A program made the position numbers and the translations under genes. Below, piece by piece: positions 1 through 8,971 of a stretch of 64,000 nucleotides of DNA (positions are counted from its first letter, which is position 1; every line of letters starts with the position of its first letter). The DNA comes from Azospirillum oryzae (GTDB lineage Bacteria > Pseudomonadota > Alphaproteobacteria > Azospirillales > Azospirillaceae): contig NZ_FXAK01000009.1 of NCBI RefSeq assembly GCF_900177515.1, forward strand, positions 434,001-498,000, read 5' to 3'. The notes beneath the pieces are model-generated. The model made no database searches, had not been told where the DNA came from, and saw only the letters and a program-made list of their open reading frames with translations.

Positions 1-674
1 ATCAGGGTGTCGATCTCCAACTGGGGTTTCAGGTCGATGCCCTGCGCCTCGGCGGCCTGCTCCAGCACTGCCCGCAGCCCGTGCCGCTTGGACGGGATAA
101 CCAAGCGGAACTGCGCAAGGTCGCTGAGCCGCACCGTGTCGGGCAAGGGAGGCGGCCGGGCCGCTCCGCTGACCAGCACCATCTCCTCGTTCAGGATGTC
201 CGTGGTTTCCAGCGCCAGCCGCTTGCGCGGCCGGTTGATCACCGCGATGTCCAGTTGGCCGGAGGTCACCTGTTCGACGAAGGTGGCGGTGTAGCCGTCG
301 GCGACGCTCAACTCCACGCTTGGATACTGGTTGGAGAAGATCTCGATCGTCCGCGACAGCACCGATTGGGTGACCGAGGCGATCAGGCCGATAGAGACCT
401 GGCCGGTGATGCGGCCGGCCAGATTGCTGATCTCCTGCTTGGCGGCGGCGATGTCGCGCAGGATCGGCAGGAACAGCCGGAACATGGTGCGGCCGGCCGC
501 CGTCGGGATCATGCCCTGCGGGCTGCGCTCGAACAGCTTCTCGCCGAGTTCGGCCTCGAGCTTGGCGATCTGCATGCTCAGCGCCGGCTGCACGACGTTC
601 AGCCGGCGCGCCGCGCGGGTCACGTTGCCTTCCTCGTACAGGCACATGAAATACTGGAGCTGGCGCAGGTCCAT
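1..674 (-). CDS. LysR-type regulator (3' end outside window)
   Basis: The minus strand reads MDLRQLQYF at the start, then a winged helix-turn-helix (about residues 18-37, ARRLNVVQPALSMQI) and the beginning of a LysR effector-binding domain. About 224 codons are present and the C-terminal part lies beyond base 1. The ATG at 674 overlaps the stop of the upstream UbiX gene as TGATG, so the two are probably co-transcribed and translationally coupled. By position it is the likely local regulator of the ubiX unit and of the divergent operon starting near 1665. The effector is unknown; a furan or aromatic acid is an inference from its neighbours. Confidence 0.93.
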   Translation of the reverse strand, partial: MDLRQLQYFMCLYEEGNVTRAARRLNVVQPALSMQIAKLEAELGEKLFERSPQGMIPTAAGRTMFRLFLPILRDIAAAKQEISNLAGRITGQVSIGLIASVTQSVLSRTIEIFSNQYPSVELSVADGYTATFVEQVTSGQLDIAVINRPRKRLALETTDILNEEMVLVSGAARPPPLPDTVRLSDLAQFRLVIPSKRHGLRAVLEQAAEAQGIDLKPQLEIDTL

Positions 675-1363
675 CAAACACTTCCGCTGGGCTGACCGGC
701 AGGAGCCGAGCGGGGAGAGGACCGGCCGGAGCGGCGTGCGGTTTCCCCCCAGCGCCGCACCCGTCCGCTGTCCAGGTCGAACAGGTCCAGCACCCGCCCG
801 ACGGTGTGGTCGATCAGGTCGTCCAGCCCGTCCGGTTTGGCGTAGAAGGCGGGAACCGGCGGGGCGATGATCGCGCCCATCTCGGCCAGGGCGGTCATCG
901 TGCGCAGGTGGCCGAGATGGAGCGGCGTCTCACGGACCACCAGAACCAGCCGGCGCCGCTCCTTCAGCACGACGTCGGCCGCCCGACTCAACAGACCGGT
1001 CGTGGTGCCGCAGGCGATATCGGACATGCTGCGCATCGAACAGGGCGCCACCACCATCCCCATCGTCCGGAACGACCCGGAGGAGATCGACGCCGCGATG
1101 TCGTCCGCCGGATGGGCGACACTGGCGAGCGCGCGGACCTCGGCGATCTTCCAGTCGGTCTCCATGGCGATGGTGACCTCCGCCGAGCGGGTCAGCACCA
1201 GATGCGTCTCGATCTCCAGCGCCCGCAGGGTCTGCAGCATCCGGATGCCGTACACGACACCCGACGCGCCGGAAATGCCGACGATCAGCCGCTGCGGCGC
1301 CGCGGGACATGGGCGCCCGTCCGGACCTGTGCCGTGGTGCGGCGTATCGGCGGACATCTTCAT
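674..1363 (-). CDS. ubiX: UbiX-family flavin prenyltransferase (HmfG-like)
   Basis: 229 residues. The flavin-site motif ISGASGVVYG lies near the N-terminus (about residues 29-38), followed by PCSMRSMSDIACG and RETPLHLGH, all characteristic of UbiX/Pad1. The family makes prenylated FMN, the cofactor of UbiD decarboxylases, and a UbiD gene lies in the same locus at 6298-7740. In Cupriavidus basilensis the furan-locus UbiX is called HmfG. The last 20 or so residues are an Arg/Ser-rich extension beyond the usual length of about 190-200. A second ATG at 1357 is an alternative start. The gene is divergent from the TPP-enzyme operon and overlaps the LysR gene by one base. Confidence 0.9.
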   Translation of the reverse strand: MKMSADTPHHGTGPDGRPCPAAPQRLIVGISGASGVVYGIRMLQTLRALEIETHLVLTRSAEVTIAMETDWKIAEVRALASVAHPADDIAASISSGSFRTMGMVVAPCSMRSMSDIACGTTTGLLSRAADVVLKERRRLVLVVRETPLHLGHLRTMTALAEMGAIIAPPVPAFYAKPDGLDDLIDHTVGRVLDLFDLDSGRVRRWGETARRSGRSSPRSAPAGQPSGSV

Positions 1364-1440
1364 CGGTCGGCATCCTCATCCTGGTCGGTCCCGCCCGCGG
1401 GCGGGGCGCATGTGTTGCCGCCGGATTATGGTGAAACCGG

Positions 1441-1468
1441 ATTCCCATCACAAATAATGATTGGGAAT
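1441..1468. promoter_or_regulatory. Inverted repeat in divergent promoter, candidate LysR operator
   Basis: The 301-bp gap 1364-1664 between divergent ubiX and the TPP-enzyme gene is AT-rich compared with its surroundings. It holds a perfect 7-bp inverted repeat, ATTCCCA at 1441-1447 and TGGGAAT at 1462-1468. A related TTCCCAAT recurs near 1613-1620, just before the + operon. Repeated half-sites of this kind fit a LysR recognition and activation pair. This is a sequence observation; binding is inferred. Confidence 0.5.
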
Positions 1469-1664
1469 GCTGATAATCATAAAAACTGATGGCGCTACCA
1501 ACGGCGGCGGAATCTTGCGGCCCCCGGGTGGGCAAAGGTCGGCAAATCCATCAGTCAGCCATGCGATCAAATCGGATGATCGGGCCGATGATTTTAAATT
1601 ATTTGATTAGCGTTCCCAATTGAGCGACCTATGAAGCGGCGGAACGAGCAGCAACAATCAGCCA

Positions 1665-3419
1665 ATGCACGTTGAGGGAGTACAATCCTTGGTCGATAGC
1701 CAATCGAATGCGAACGAAAATGGGCAATCGGAGCGGAGTGCATCGGATCTGTTCCTGGCTCAACTCTCCGCTTTCGGCGTCGATTACTTCTTCGCCAACG
1801 GCGGAACCGATTTCCCCCCGATCGCCGAGGCGTTCGCCCGGGCGGAGGAGTCCGGCACGGCCGTTCCGCGCCCCATGGTGGTCCCGCACGAGAATCTCGC
1901 GGTGTCGATGGCGCACGGGGTCTACATGACCACCGGACGGCCCCAGGCGGTCATGGTGCATGTGAATGTCGGAACCGCCAATACAGTCAACGCGGTGCTG
2001 AACGCCAGCCGCGACGAAACCCCGGTGCTGCTGTTCGCCGGCCGCTCCCCCTACAGCGAAAGCGGCCGCCACGGCACCCGCACCCGCTACATCCACTGGG
2101 CGCAGGAGATGTTCGACCAGGGCGGCATGCTGCGCGAGGCGGTCAAGTGGGATTATGAACTCCATCTGCCCGAACAAGCGGGCGACATGGTGGCGCGAGC
2201 TTGGCAAGTGGCGATGACGGCACCGCGCGGTCCGGTCTATGCGACGCTGCCGCGCGACGTGCTGGCCGACCCGATCCGCGTGTCCCGACCGGATGCCGGG
2301 CGCCGCGCCGCGCCCGCCGCTCCCCACCCGCAGCCCGACGACATCCGCACCCTGGCCGACTGGATCGCCGAGGCCGAACGTCCGCTGATCGTCACCCAGG
2401 GCGCCGGGCGCACCCAGGCCGGTTTCGACGCGCTGGCGCGCCTGGCCGAGCGTTTCGCCCTGCCGGTGGTCTCCTTCCACCCGCGCTTCCTCAACATCGC
2501 CGCTGACCATCCGATGAATCTCGGCTCGCTGCCCGGCGGGCTGCTGGCCCAGGCCGATCTGGTGATCGCGCTGGAGGCCGACGTGCCCTGGATCCCGGCG
2601 CTGGAATCGCCGCCGGCCGGCTGCCGGGTGGTGCATGTCGCGACCGATCCCGCCTACACCCGCTATCCGATGCGCAGCTTTCCCTCCGATCTCTGCGTCG
2701 CCGGCGAGACCGCCGACGTGCTGACGGCCATCGAAGCCATTCTGGATCGTCACGAGCGGCTGGACCGTAAGAGCATCGCCGCCCGCGGCCACGCGTTGCG
2801 GGCGCAGTCGCAGGCGCTGGCCGGCAAGCGGGTGTCTGCCGACACGGTGCCGTCCGACGGCCGCATCGGCCCGGAATGGCTCAGCGCCTGCATCGGTGAG
2901 GCGGTCGGTCCGGACGCGATCGTCGTCAATGAATATCCCCTGCGTCTGGACCATTGCCCCCAGACCCGCAGCGGCACCTATTTCGGTCTCAGCGCCGCCG
3001 GCGGCCTCGGCTGGGGACTGGGGGCGGCGCTAGGGGCCAAGCTGGCCAACCCGGACCGGCTGGTGGTGGCGACGCTGGGCGACGGCGCCTACATGTTCTC
3101 CAACCCGACGGCTTCCCATTGGGTCGGCGAAGCCCATGACCTGCCGGTGCTGACCATCGTCTTCAACAACCAGCTCTATGGTGCCGTGCGCAACGCCACC
3201 ATGGCGATGTACAAGACCGGCGTCGCCGCACGCAGCGGCGGGCGCATGCTGGCCGACCTCAGCCCGTCGCCGGCTTTCGAAAAGCTGGTGGAGGCGAGCG
3301 GCGGCGTCGGCTTCCGGGTCGAGCGGCCGGAGGAGCTGCGCGACACCCTGCGCCGCGCGGTGGCAGTGGTGACCGAAGAGCGGCGTCAGGCGCTGGTCAA
3401 CGTGCTGTGCGACTACTGA
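1665..3419 (+). CDS. Thiamine pyrophosphate-dependent decarboxylase (acetolactate synthase / benzoylformate decarboxylase superfamily)
   Basis: 584 residues with the three-domain layout of the family: PYR domain (about 20-190), central domain (about 205-345) and PP domain (about 390-570). Glu76 in PHENLA is the expected cofactor-activating Glu. GDG at 472-474 with Asn501-Asn502 forms the metal-diphosphate motif. Such enzymes decarboxylate or ligate 2-oxo acids. The next gene, overlapping by one base, is an FMN 2-hydroxyacid oxidase, so a hydroxyacid to 2-oxoacid to aldehyde route like mandelate degradation is plausible. The substrate is not known, and an acetolactate-synthase-like carboligase remains possible. 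The start is either ATG 1665 or TTG 1689, and the latter has the better ribosome site. Confidence 0.88.
   Translation: MHVEGVQSLVDSQSNANENGQSERSASDLFLAQLSAFGVDYFFANGGTDFPPIAEAFARAEESGTAVPRPMVVPHENLAVSMAHGVYMTTGRPQAVMVHVNVGTANTVNAVLNASRDETPVLLFAGRSPYSESGRHGTRTRYIHWAQEMFDQGGMLREAVKWDYELHLPEQAGDMVARAWQVAMTAPRGPVYATLPRDVLADPIRVSRPDAGRRAAPAAPHPQPDDIRTLADWIAEAERPLIVTQGAGRTQAGFDALARLAERFALPVVSFHPRFLNIAADHPMNLGSLPGGLLAQADLVIALEADVPWIPALESPPAGCRVVHVATDPAYTRYPMRSFPSDLCVAGETADVLTAIEAILDRHERLDRKSIAARGHALRAQSQALAGKRVSADTVPSDGRIGPEWLSACIGEAVGPDAIVVNEYPLRLDHCPQTRSGTYFGLSAAGGLGWGLGAALGAKLANPDRLVVATLGDGAYMFSNPTASHWVGEAHDLPVLTIVFNNQLYGAVRNATMAMYKTGVAARSGGRMLADLSPSPAFEKLVEASGGVGFRVERPEELRDTLRRAVAVVTEERRQALVNVLCDY
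1674..1680 (+). promoter_or_regulatory. Ribosome binding site suggesting a TTG start for the TPP enzyme
   Basis: GAGGGAG lies 8 bases before an in-frame TTG at 1689 and downstream of the ATG at 1665, which itself has no recognisable Shine-Dalgarno sequence. Translation may therefore begin at 1689, shortening the protein by eight residues. Confidence 0.45.
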
Positions 3420-4705
3420 TGTCGACGCGCGATCCGGCCATGGAGGCGGCGACGCCTCAAGCCTCCGCGGTGCCGTCCGTTCCGAAGCCGCAAGCGACCC
3501 CCACGGCCGGGGCCGGCTGGGGCAGCGGTGGATTGAGCAGCGAGGCGGCGCGGCTGCGCCGCCGCTTCCCCACAGTCGCCGATCTCGCGGCGCAGGCCCG
3601 GCGGCGGACTCCGCGCTTCGCCTATGATTTCGTCGCCGGCGGGGTGGGGGACGATCATGGGCTGGCGCGCAACCGCCAGGCGCTCGACGCCATCGAGATC
3701 GTGCCGCGTTATGGTGTCGATCTGCGGGGCGTATCGATCGAGACCACGCTGTTCGGCCGCGGCTATGCCCTGCCGGTCGGGGTGGCGCCGATGGGGCTGG
3801 CCGGCCTGCTGTGGCCGGACGCCGACGAGGCGATCGCCGCGGCGGCCCAGCGCGCCCGCATCCCCTATGTGATGTCGACGGTCGCCAACAGCTCGATCGA
3901 GCGCATCGCCCGCATCGCCCCGGACGTGTTCTGGTACCAGCTCTACAATGTGCCGGAAAACGACCATGCGGTGTCGCTCGACCTGATCCGCCGGGCGCAG
4001 GCGGCGGGTGCCCATGCGCTGGTGCTGACGATGGACGTGCCGGTCCGCTCCAAGCGGGTGCGCGACGTGCGCAACGGCCTCGTCGTGCCGTTCCGCCCGA
4101 CCCTGCGGACGGCCTGGGAGGTGGCGCGGGCGCCGTTGTGGGCGCTGGCCATGCTACGGCGCGGCCAGCCGCGCTTCTTAAATTTCGAACCCTATCTGGG
4201 TCCGGAGGCCAGCACCGGAGATCTCGCCGGCTTCGTCTACCAGAAGATGACCGGTCCGCTGACCTGGGAGTCGGTCGCCCGGTTCCGCGACGCCTGGCGC
4301 GGTCCGCTGATCGTCAAGGGCGTCCTGCATCCGGACGATGCCGACAAGGCGGTGTCGCTGGGGGCCGACGGCATCCTGGTCTCCAACCATGGCGGCCGCC
4401 AGTTCGACGCGGCGCCGGCGGCCATCGACGCCTTGCCGCCGATCGAGGAACGGGTGCGCGGCCGTGCCACCGTCCTGGTCGACGGTTCCATGGTCTCCGG
4501 CCTCGACCTGCTGCGCGCCCGCAGGCGGGGAGCCGCTGCGGCCTTCGCCGGCCGTGCCTTCCTGATGGCCTACGCCGCCGCCGGTGCCGACGGGCTGGAC
4601 CATGTCGTCCGCCTGTTCACCGAGGAGTTCCGGACCGCCCTCATCCAGAGCGGAACCCCGCTTCACGACCATATGCCATCGCACGCCGGTGCGTCCGCGC
4701 CATAG
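3419..4705 (+). CDS. FMN-dependent alpha-hydroxyacid oxidase/dehydrogenase
   Basis: 428 residues, member of the glycolate oxidase / L-lactate dehydrogenase / mandelate dehydrogenase family. A TIM barrel starts near residue 45. The SNHGGRQFD motif supplies the catalytic His324 and Arg327, and the barrel segment VKGVLHPDDA carries the conserved Lys. The enzyme oxidises a 2-hydroxy acid to a 2-oxo acid. The ATG at 3419 overlaps the preceding stop (TGATG); an upstream start at 3407 is less likely. The N-terminal 40 residues are Ala/Pro-rich and atypical. Coupling to the TPP decarboxylase suggests that the 2-oxo acid made here is its substrate. Confidence 0.9.
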   Translation: MSTRDPAMEAATPQASAVPSVPKPQATPTAGAGWGSGGLSSEAARLRRRFPTVADLAAQARRRTPRFAYDFVAGGVGDDHGLARNRQALDAIEIVPRYGVDLRGVSIETTLFGRGYALPVGVAPMGLAGLLWPDADEAIAAAAQRARIPYVMSTVANSSIERIARIAPDVFWYQLYNVPENDHAVSLDLIRRAQAAGAHALVLTMDVPVRSKRVRDVRNGLVVPFRPTLRTAWEVARAPLWALAMLRRGQPRFLNFEPYLGPEASTGDLAGFVYQKMTGPLTWESVARFRDAWRGPLIVKGVLHPDDADKAVSLGADGILVSNHGGRQFDAAPAAIDALPPIEERVRGRATVLVDGSMVSGLDLLRARRRGAAAAFAGRAFLMAYAAAGADGLDHVVRLFTEEFRTALIQSGTPLHDHMPSHAGASAP

Positions 4706-4828
4706 CGCGCCTGCACCGCAGCACGCCGTCGATCGGGCCGGCCGACATCGTCGGCCCCGCACGCACCCACATGCCCGCAAAAGACCCAGGCAACGGGCGG
4801 GCCTTGCCACACCGGGAGGAGATTCGCC

Positions 4829-6235
4829 ATGGACGCCAATTGGACCGCCATGTCGCTCGCCATCGTCTACATCCTGGCGATGGGCGTCATCAGCTATGCC
4901 GCCAAGCGCTTCGCCAACACAGCGCATAATTTCACCTCCGGAGGCGCCACCTATCCGGCGCTGCTGGTGGGCTTCCTGCTGATGTCGGAGTTCATCGGCA
5001 CCACCGCCAGCGTCGGCACCGCCCAGGCCGCCTACAAGTGGGGCATCTCGGCGGCGTGGAACCTCGCGGCGCTGGGCATCGGCTTCGTGTTCTACGCCTT
5101 CCTGTTCGCCCGCAAGTTCAAGGATCTGGGCGAGAACACCATTTCCGGCGTGATGGCGAAGACCTACGGCAAGGGGACGAAGCTCGCCACCAGCATCATC
5201 ATGATCGCGGCGCTGCAGATCGTCGCCATCTCCGTTTATGCCAGCGGCGGCGCTGTGCTGGCCGGGCTGCTGAAGATCGACCGGGCGACCGCCATCGTCA
5301 TCACCGGGATGGTCGCCGCGCTCTATGTCAGCATGGGGGGGATGCGGTCGGTCATCTACACCAACGTGATGCACGCGATCGTCAAATATATCGGTATCAT
5401 CGTCGCCACCGCCTTCGCCCTGTCGCAGGTCGGCGGCATGGGGGAACTGCAGGCCCGCCTGCCGGCCGAGATGTTCGAGGTCGGCAATGCCGGCTGGCCG
5501 CAGATCTTCGCCTGGATCCTGGCGGGAACCGGCGCCGTCTTCTCCACCCAGTATGTGCTCCAGGCGATCAGCACCGTCGACAACGCCGCCAAGGCGCAGC
5601 GGGCCAGCCTCTACACCGCCCTGCTGCTGGTGCCCTTCGGGCTGGCGGCGGCGCTGTGCGGCATGTGCGCGTCGCTGATGTTCCCGAAGATCAACGCGCT
5701 CCAGGCCTTTCCGATGATCGTGTCGCAGATGGACAGCCTGATGGCGGCGGTGGTCGTCGCCGGTCTGGCCGGCTCGCTGTTCGGAACGATCTCCGCCATC
5801 AGCATCGGCACGGCGACCCTGCTCTACAAGGATTTCTACCTGCCGGCCGTCCATAAGACCGATGCGGTCACGGCCGGCGACTCCCGGGCGCTGATGTTCG
5901 TGCGGATCGCGTCGACCGCCGTCTGCCTGCTGCCGATCCCGCTCGCCATCTTCGCCCCCGACGTGCTGAAGGTCACCTTCCTGGCGAAGTCGCTACGCCT
6001 GACCCTGGCCGTGCTGGTCCTCTTCATCTTCTACGCGCCGCAGTTCGGCACGCCGAAGGGCGCCCTCACCAGCATCCTGCTGTCGCTGGTGCTGACCATC
6101 GGCTGGTATCTGGCCGGCGATCCCTACGGCATCGACAACGCCTATGTCGCCCTGGTCATCCCGCTGATCGTGATGAGCGTTAGCCACCTGCCGCGCCTGA
6201 TGTCCTCCTCCCGGACGATGCGGGACGCCGCTTGA
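4829..6235 (+). CDS. Sodium:solute symporter family permease
   Basis: 468 residues, about 13 hydrophobic segments, with the SSS-family N-terminal pattern (AAKRFANTAHNFTSGG, then MSEFIGTTASVGTAQ). It should import an organic acid or similar solute with sodium across the inner membrane. A good ribosome site (GGGAGGAG) precedes ATG 4829. It sits between the FMN oxidase and the UbiD decarboxylase in one apparent operon, so it likely brings in that pathway's substrate. The substrate itself cannot be read from the sequence. Confidence 0.9.
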   Translation: MDANWTAMSLAIVYILAMGVISYAAKRFANTAHNFTSGGATYPALLVGFLLMSEFIGTTASVGTAQAAYKWGISAAWNLAALGIGFVFYAFLFARKFKDLGENTISGVMAKTYGKGTKLATSIIMIAALQIVAISVYASGGAVLAGLLKIDRATAIVITGMVAALYVSMGGMRSVIYTNVMHAIVKYIGIIVATAFALSQVGGMGELQARLPAEMFEVGNAGWPQIFAWILAGTGAVFSTQYVLQAISTVDNAAKAQRASLYTALLLVPFGLAAALCGMCASLMFPKINALQAFPMIVSQMDSLMAAVVVAGLAGSLFGTISAISIGTATLLYKDFYLPAVHKTDAVTAGDSRALMFVRIASTAVCLLPIPLAIFAPDVLKVTFLAKSLRLTLAVLVLFIFYAPQFGTPKGALTSILLSLVLTIGWYLAGDPYGIDNAYVALVIPLIVMSVSHLPRLMSSSRTMRDAA

Positions 6236-6297
6236 GCCAGGGCCACGCCCGCCCTCTTGCCCGCATCGTCGCACCGTCTATTCCAAGGCAGACAGCC

Positions 6298-7740
6298 ATG
6301 AGCAACCACGCCATAGACCGTTTCCCCACCCCGCCCCCGGTGTTGTCTCCGGTCCCGGAAACGCGGAGCGCCGCCTACAGCCTGCGCGGCTGGCTCGACC
6401 GGCTGGAGGCGACCGACCGCCTGACGGTGATGCGGCCGGGCGTCGGGCTGGTGCACCAGCTCGCCGCCGCTGCCAAGCGCCTGGACGGGACGACCGCCAC
6501 GCTGTTCCCCCACCCCGACGGCCATTCCGGCACGGTGGTGTCGGGCCTGGTGTCCGACCGGGCCTGGATGGCCGAGGCGCTGGGGGTGCCGGGGGACGAA
6601 CTGATCGCCCATTGCCAGCGCGCCGCCGCCGAACCCCTGCCCTGGCGCGAGGTGACGGAGGCGCCGGCGCAGGAGGTCGCCCACCGCGGTGCCATCGACC
6701 TGACCCGGCTGCTGCCGATTCCGACCCACAACGAGCATGACAGCGGTCCCTACATCTCCGCCGGGCTGACCATCGCCCGCGATCCGGAGACGGGGGTGCA
6801 GAACGTCTCGATCCACCGCTGCCAGATCAATGGGCCGGATCGCATCGGCATCCTGTTGCTGCCGCGCCATACCGACCATTTCTACCGCAAGGCGGAAGCA
6901 AAGGGCGAGGCGCTGGAGATCGCGCTGGTGATCGGCGTCGATCCGGCGACGCTGCTGGCCTCCCAAGCCATCGTGCCGGTCGGCCAGGACGAGCTGGAGA
7001 TCGCCGGGGCGCTACGCGGCGAGCCGCTGGACGTCGTGCGCTGCAAGACCAACCGCGTGCGCGTCCCGGCCGAGGCCGAGATCGTCATCGAAGGCCGGCT
7101 GCTGCCGCGGGTGCGCGAGGCGGAGGGGCCGTTCGGCGAGTTCCCGCAATATTACGGCGAGCGCGCCGACCGCCATGTGATCCAGGTCGACGCGGTGACT
7201 CACCGTATCCGTCCGCTCTTCCACACCATCGTCGGCGGCGGGCTGGAGCATCTGCTGCTGGGCGCCATCCCCCGCGAGGCGACGATCCTGGCGACGCTCC
7301 AGCGCAACTTCCCCAACGTGCAGGACGTCCATCTTTCGCTGGGCGGGGTCGGCCGCTACCATCTGGTGGTGAAGCTGCGGCAGACCCAGCATGGCGAGGC
7401 GAAGAACGTCCTGCTCGGCGCCTTTGCCGCCCATTACGACATCAAGCATGCGGTGGTGGTCGATCCCGACGTCGACATCCACAACGCGCGCGAGGTCGAA
7501 TGGGCGGTCGCCACCCGCTTCCAGGCCGACCGCGATCTGGTGGTGGTGGGGAACAGCCAGTGTTCCAAGCTCGACCCCTCGACCGACGAGGGGCTGGGGG
7601 CGAAATGGGGCATCGACGCCACCATCCCGATCGGTTCGCCCGAGATGAAGTTCAAGCGCATCCGCGTTCCCGGCGAGGAGTCCGTCGATATCGACCGGCT
7701 GGCCGCTCCCGGCATCGACTGGCGCGCGGCGATCGAATGA
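6298..7740 (+). CDS. hmfF: UbiD-family prenylated-FMN decarboxylase (HmfF-like)
   Basis: 480 residues. Asn169 and Arg174 in NVSIHR, and Glu276 and Glu281 in EGPFGE, match the spacing of the metal and catalytic residues of Fdc/UbiD enzymes. The family reversibly decarboxylates aromatic, heteroaromatic or unsaturated acids using prenylated FMN, here supplied by the UbiX at 674-1363. Next to hmfABCDE the best assignment is 2,5-furandicarboxylate decarboxylase giving 2-furoate; another aromatic acid is possible. The start is ATG 6298; an upstream in-frame start at 6232 would add 22 unrelated residues and overlap the symporter gene. A strong terminator follows at 7827. Confidence 0.85.
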   Translation: MSNHAIDRFPTPPPVLSPVPETRSAAYSLRGWLDRLEATDRLTVMRPGVGLVHQLAAAAKRLDGTTATLFPHPDGHSGTVVSGLVSDRAWMAEALGVPGDELIAHCQRAAAEPLPWREVTEAPAQEVAHRGAIDLTRLLPIPTHNEHDSGPYISAGLTIARDPETGVQNVSIHRCQINGPDRIGILLLPRHTDHFYRKAEAKGEALEIALVIGVDPATLLASQAIVPVGQDELEIAGALRGEPLDVVRCKTNRVRVPAEAEIVIEGRLLPRVREAEGPFGEFPQYYGERADRHVIQVDAVTHRIRPLFHTIVGGGLEHLLLGAIPREATILATLQRNFPNVQDVHLSLGGVGRYHLVVKLRQTQHGEAKNVLLGAFAAHYDIKHAVVVDPDVDIHNAREVEWAVATRFQADRDLVVVGNSQCSKLDPSTDEGLGAKWGIDATIPIGSPEMKFKRIRVPGEESVDIDRLAAPGIDWRAAIE

Positions 7741-7826
7741 GGAGCCGGCGGCGATCCTGACGGTTCCGGAGCGCCGCCGGCCCCCGCATCTCCCTCACTG
7801 GGGTCGATCCGCCGTCTTCGGGCTGC

Positions 7827-7862
7827 GGACCGGCCCTTCTTTTTTGAGGCCGGTCCTTTTTT
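7827..7862 (+). terminator. Rho-independent terminator after the UbiD gene
   Basis: Perfect 9-bp stem GGACCGGCC (7827-7835) and GGCCGGTCC (7848-7856), a T-rich 12-base loop, then TTTTTT at 7857-7862. It ends the transcription unit 1665-7740 and separates it from the AraC gene. Confidence 0.9.
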
Positions 7863-8005
7863 GCGCTGCCGGCAGCCATGCGTGCGCCGGATCCGGTCCG
7901 ATGGATCTGGTAATGGCGCCCGCCGACGATTAGCTTGTAAAGCAAACCATTGAAGATCATCCCGGCAGCCGTTGGCTGCGGGCGGGTAGGAAGGGACCGG
8001 ACGCC

Positions 8006-8881
8006 ATGTCGAAAGCGATGCGCATCCATCAGGGAAGCTTCGGCCGTGTCGCCCTGCTGGATATGGACAACGCGCTGATCCATCACGCCCATCCCCATTG
8101 CCATGTGCTGATCAAGGCGTCCGGCGCCGATACGCGCTTCGCGGTGGGGGAACAGCTCTATCCGCTGCGCGACGACACCGCGGTGCTGGTCAACAGCTGG
8201 GAGGCCCATTCCTACGCCCACCAGCCGGGCGCCCCGCGCACCGTGATCCTGGCGCTCTATATCGAGCCGCGCTGGCTCGGCGCCATGCAGCGGGAACTCA
8301 ACGCCAGCGGCAATCCCGGATTCTTCGCGCAGTCCTGCGGCGAGCTGACGCCGTATATCCGCCGGCTGGCCGACCGCATGGCGGCGGAGCTGCTGTATGA
8401 CGACCCGTCGGGCGAGCGGATGGAGGAGGCGCTTTTCGACCTGATGATCGCCATCATCGACCGCTTTTCCGAATGGCGGACGCTGGGTGGGACGCGCTAC
8501 GCCGCACCGGCGGCCGGCGATTTTCGCATCCGGCAGGCCATCCGTTTCATGAGCGGTACGCTGGGCGAGGAATTCGACGCCGGCCGCGTCGCCGCCGCCG
8601 CCGGCCTGTCGCGCGCCCACATGTTCCGGCTGTTCCAGCAGACGATGGCGATCACCCCGGCGCTCTATTTCAACGTGCTGCGGATGGAGGCGGCCATCGA
8701 CGCCATGGCCGCCGGGCTGGAAAGTGCGACCGAGGTGTCCGGCCGGCTCGGCTTTTCGGCGCCCAGCCATTTCAGCCGCTTCTTCCGCAACCACCAGGGC
8801 GTGACGCCCACCGAGTACCGCCGCGTCGTCAACCTGCTGGACCGGCCCGGTGCCGGGCGGCTGGAAGTCGGCCATGCATGA
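8006..8881 (+). CDS. AraC-family transcriptional regulator
   Basis: 291 residues. The N-terminal cupin-like sensor (His-rich HHAHPHCHVLIK near residues 26-37, then GEQLYPL) is followed by a C-terminal double helix-turn-helix from about residue 175. The second HTH ends with RLGFSAPSHFSRFFRNHQGVT-type sequence, the AraC signature. It lies in the same direction and just upstream of the hmfABCDE-like operon, so it is a likely activator that responds to a furan or other acid. The 265-bp region before it holds the terminator at 7827 and presumably its own promoter. Confidence 0.92.
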   Translation: MSKAMRIHQGSFGRVALLDMDNALIHHAHPHCHVLIKASGADTRFAVGEQLYPLRDDTAVLVNSWEAHSYAHQPGAPRTVILALYIEPRWLGAMQRELNASGNPGFFAQSCGELTPYIRRLADRMAAELLYDDPSGERMEEALFDLMIAIIDRFSEWRTLGGTRYAAPAAGDFRIRQAIRFMSGTLGEEFDAGRVAAAAGLSRAHMFRLFQQTMAITPALYFNVLRMEAAIDAMAAGLESATEVSGRLGFSAPSHFSRFFRNHQGVTPTEYRRVVNLLDRPGAGRLEVGHA

Positions 8882-8949
8882 AAATGAGACGCTAGGGTAA
8901 ATCGCGACACTCCACGGTAAAAGCTTTGCGGGGCGAACGGTCTAGTCTT

Positions 8950-8965
8950 CTCCGGTAACCGGAGG
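8950..8965 (+). promoter_or_regulatory. Palindrome overlapping the ribosome binding site of hmfA
   Basis: CTCCGGT-A-ACCGGAG at 8950-8964 is a perfect palindrome whose right arm contains the GGAGG (8961-8965) six bases before ATG 8972. The GGAGG directly abuts the ATG at 8966, so 8972 is the better start. The palindrome could be an operator or an RNA hairpin that hides the ribosome site. Confidence 0.5.
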
Positions 8966-8971
8966 ATGACG

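Noticed and set aside
4178..5854. Long minus-strand open frame opposite the FMN oxidase and symporter
   Set aside because: Gly/Asp/Arg/His-rich composition typical of reverse frames in high-GC DNA, no motif, and both opposite genes are clear.
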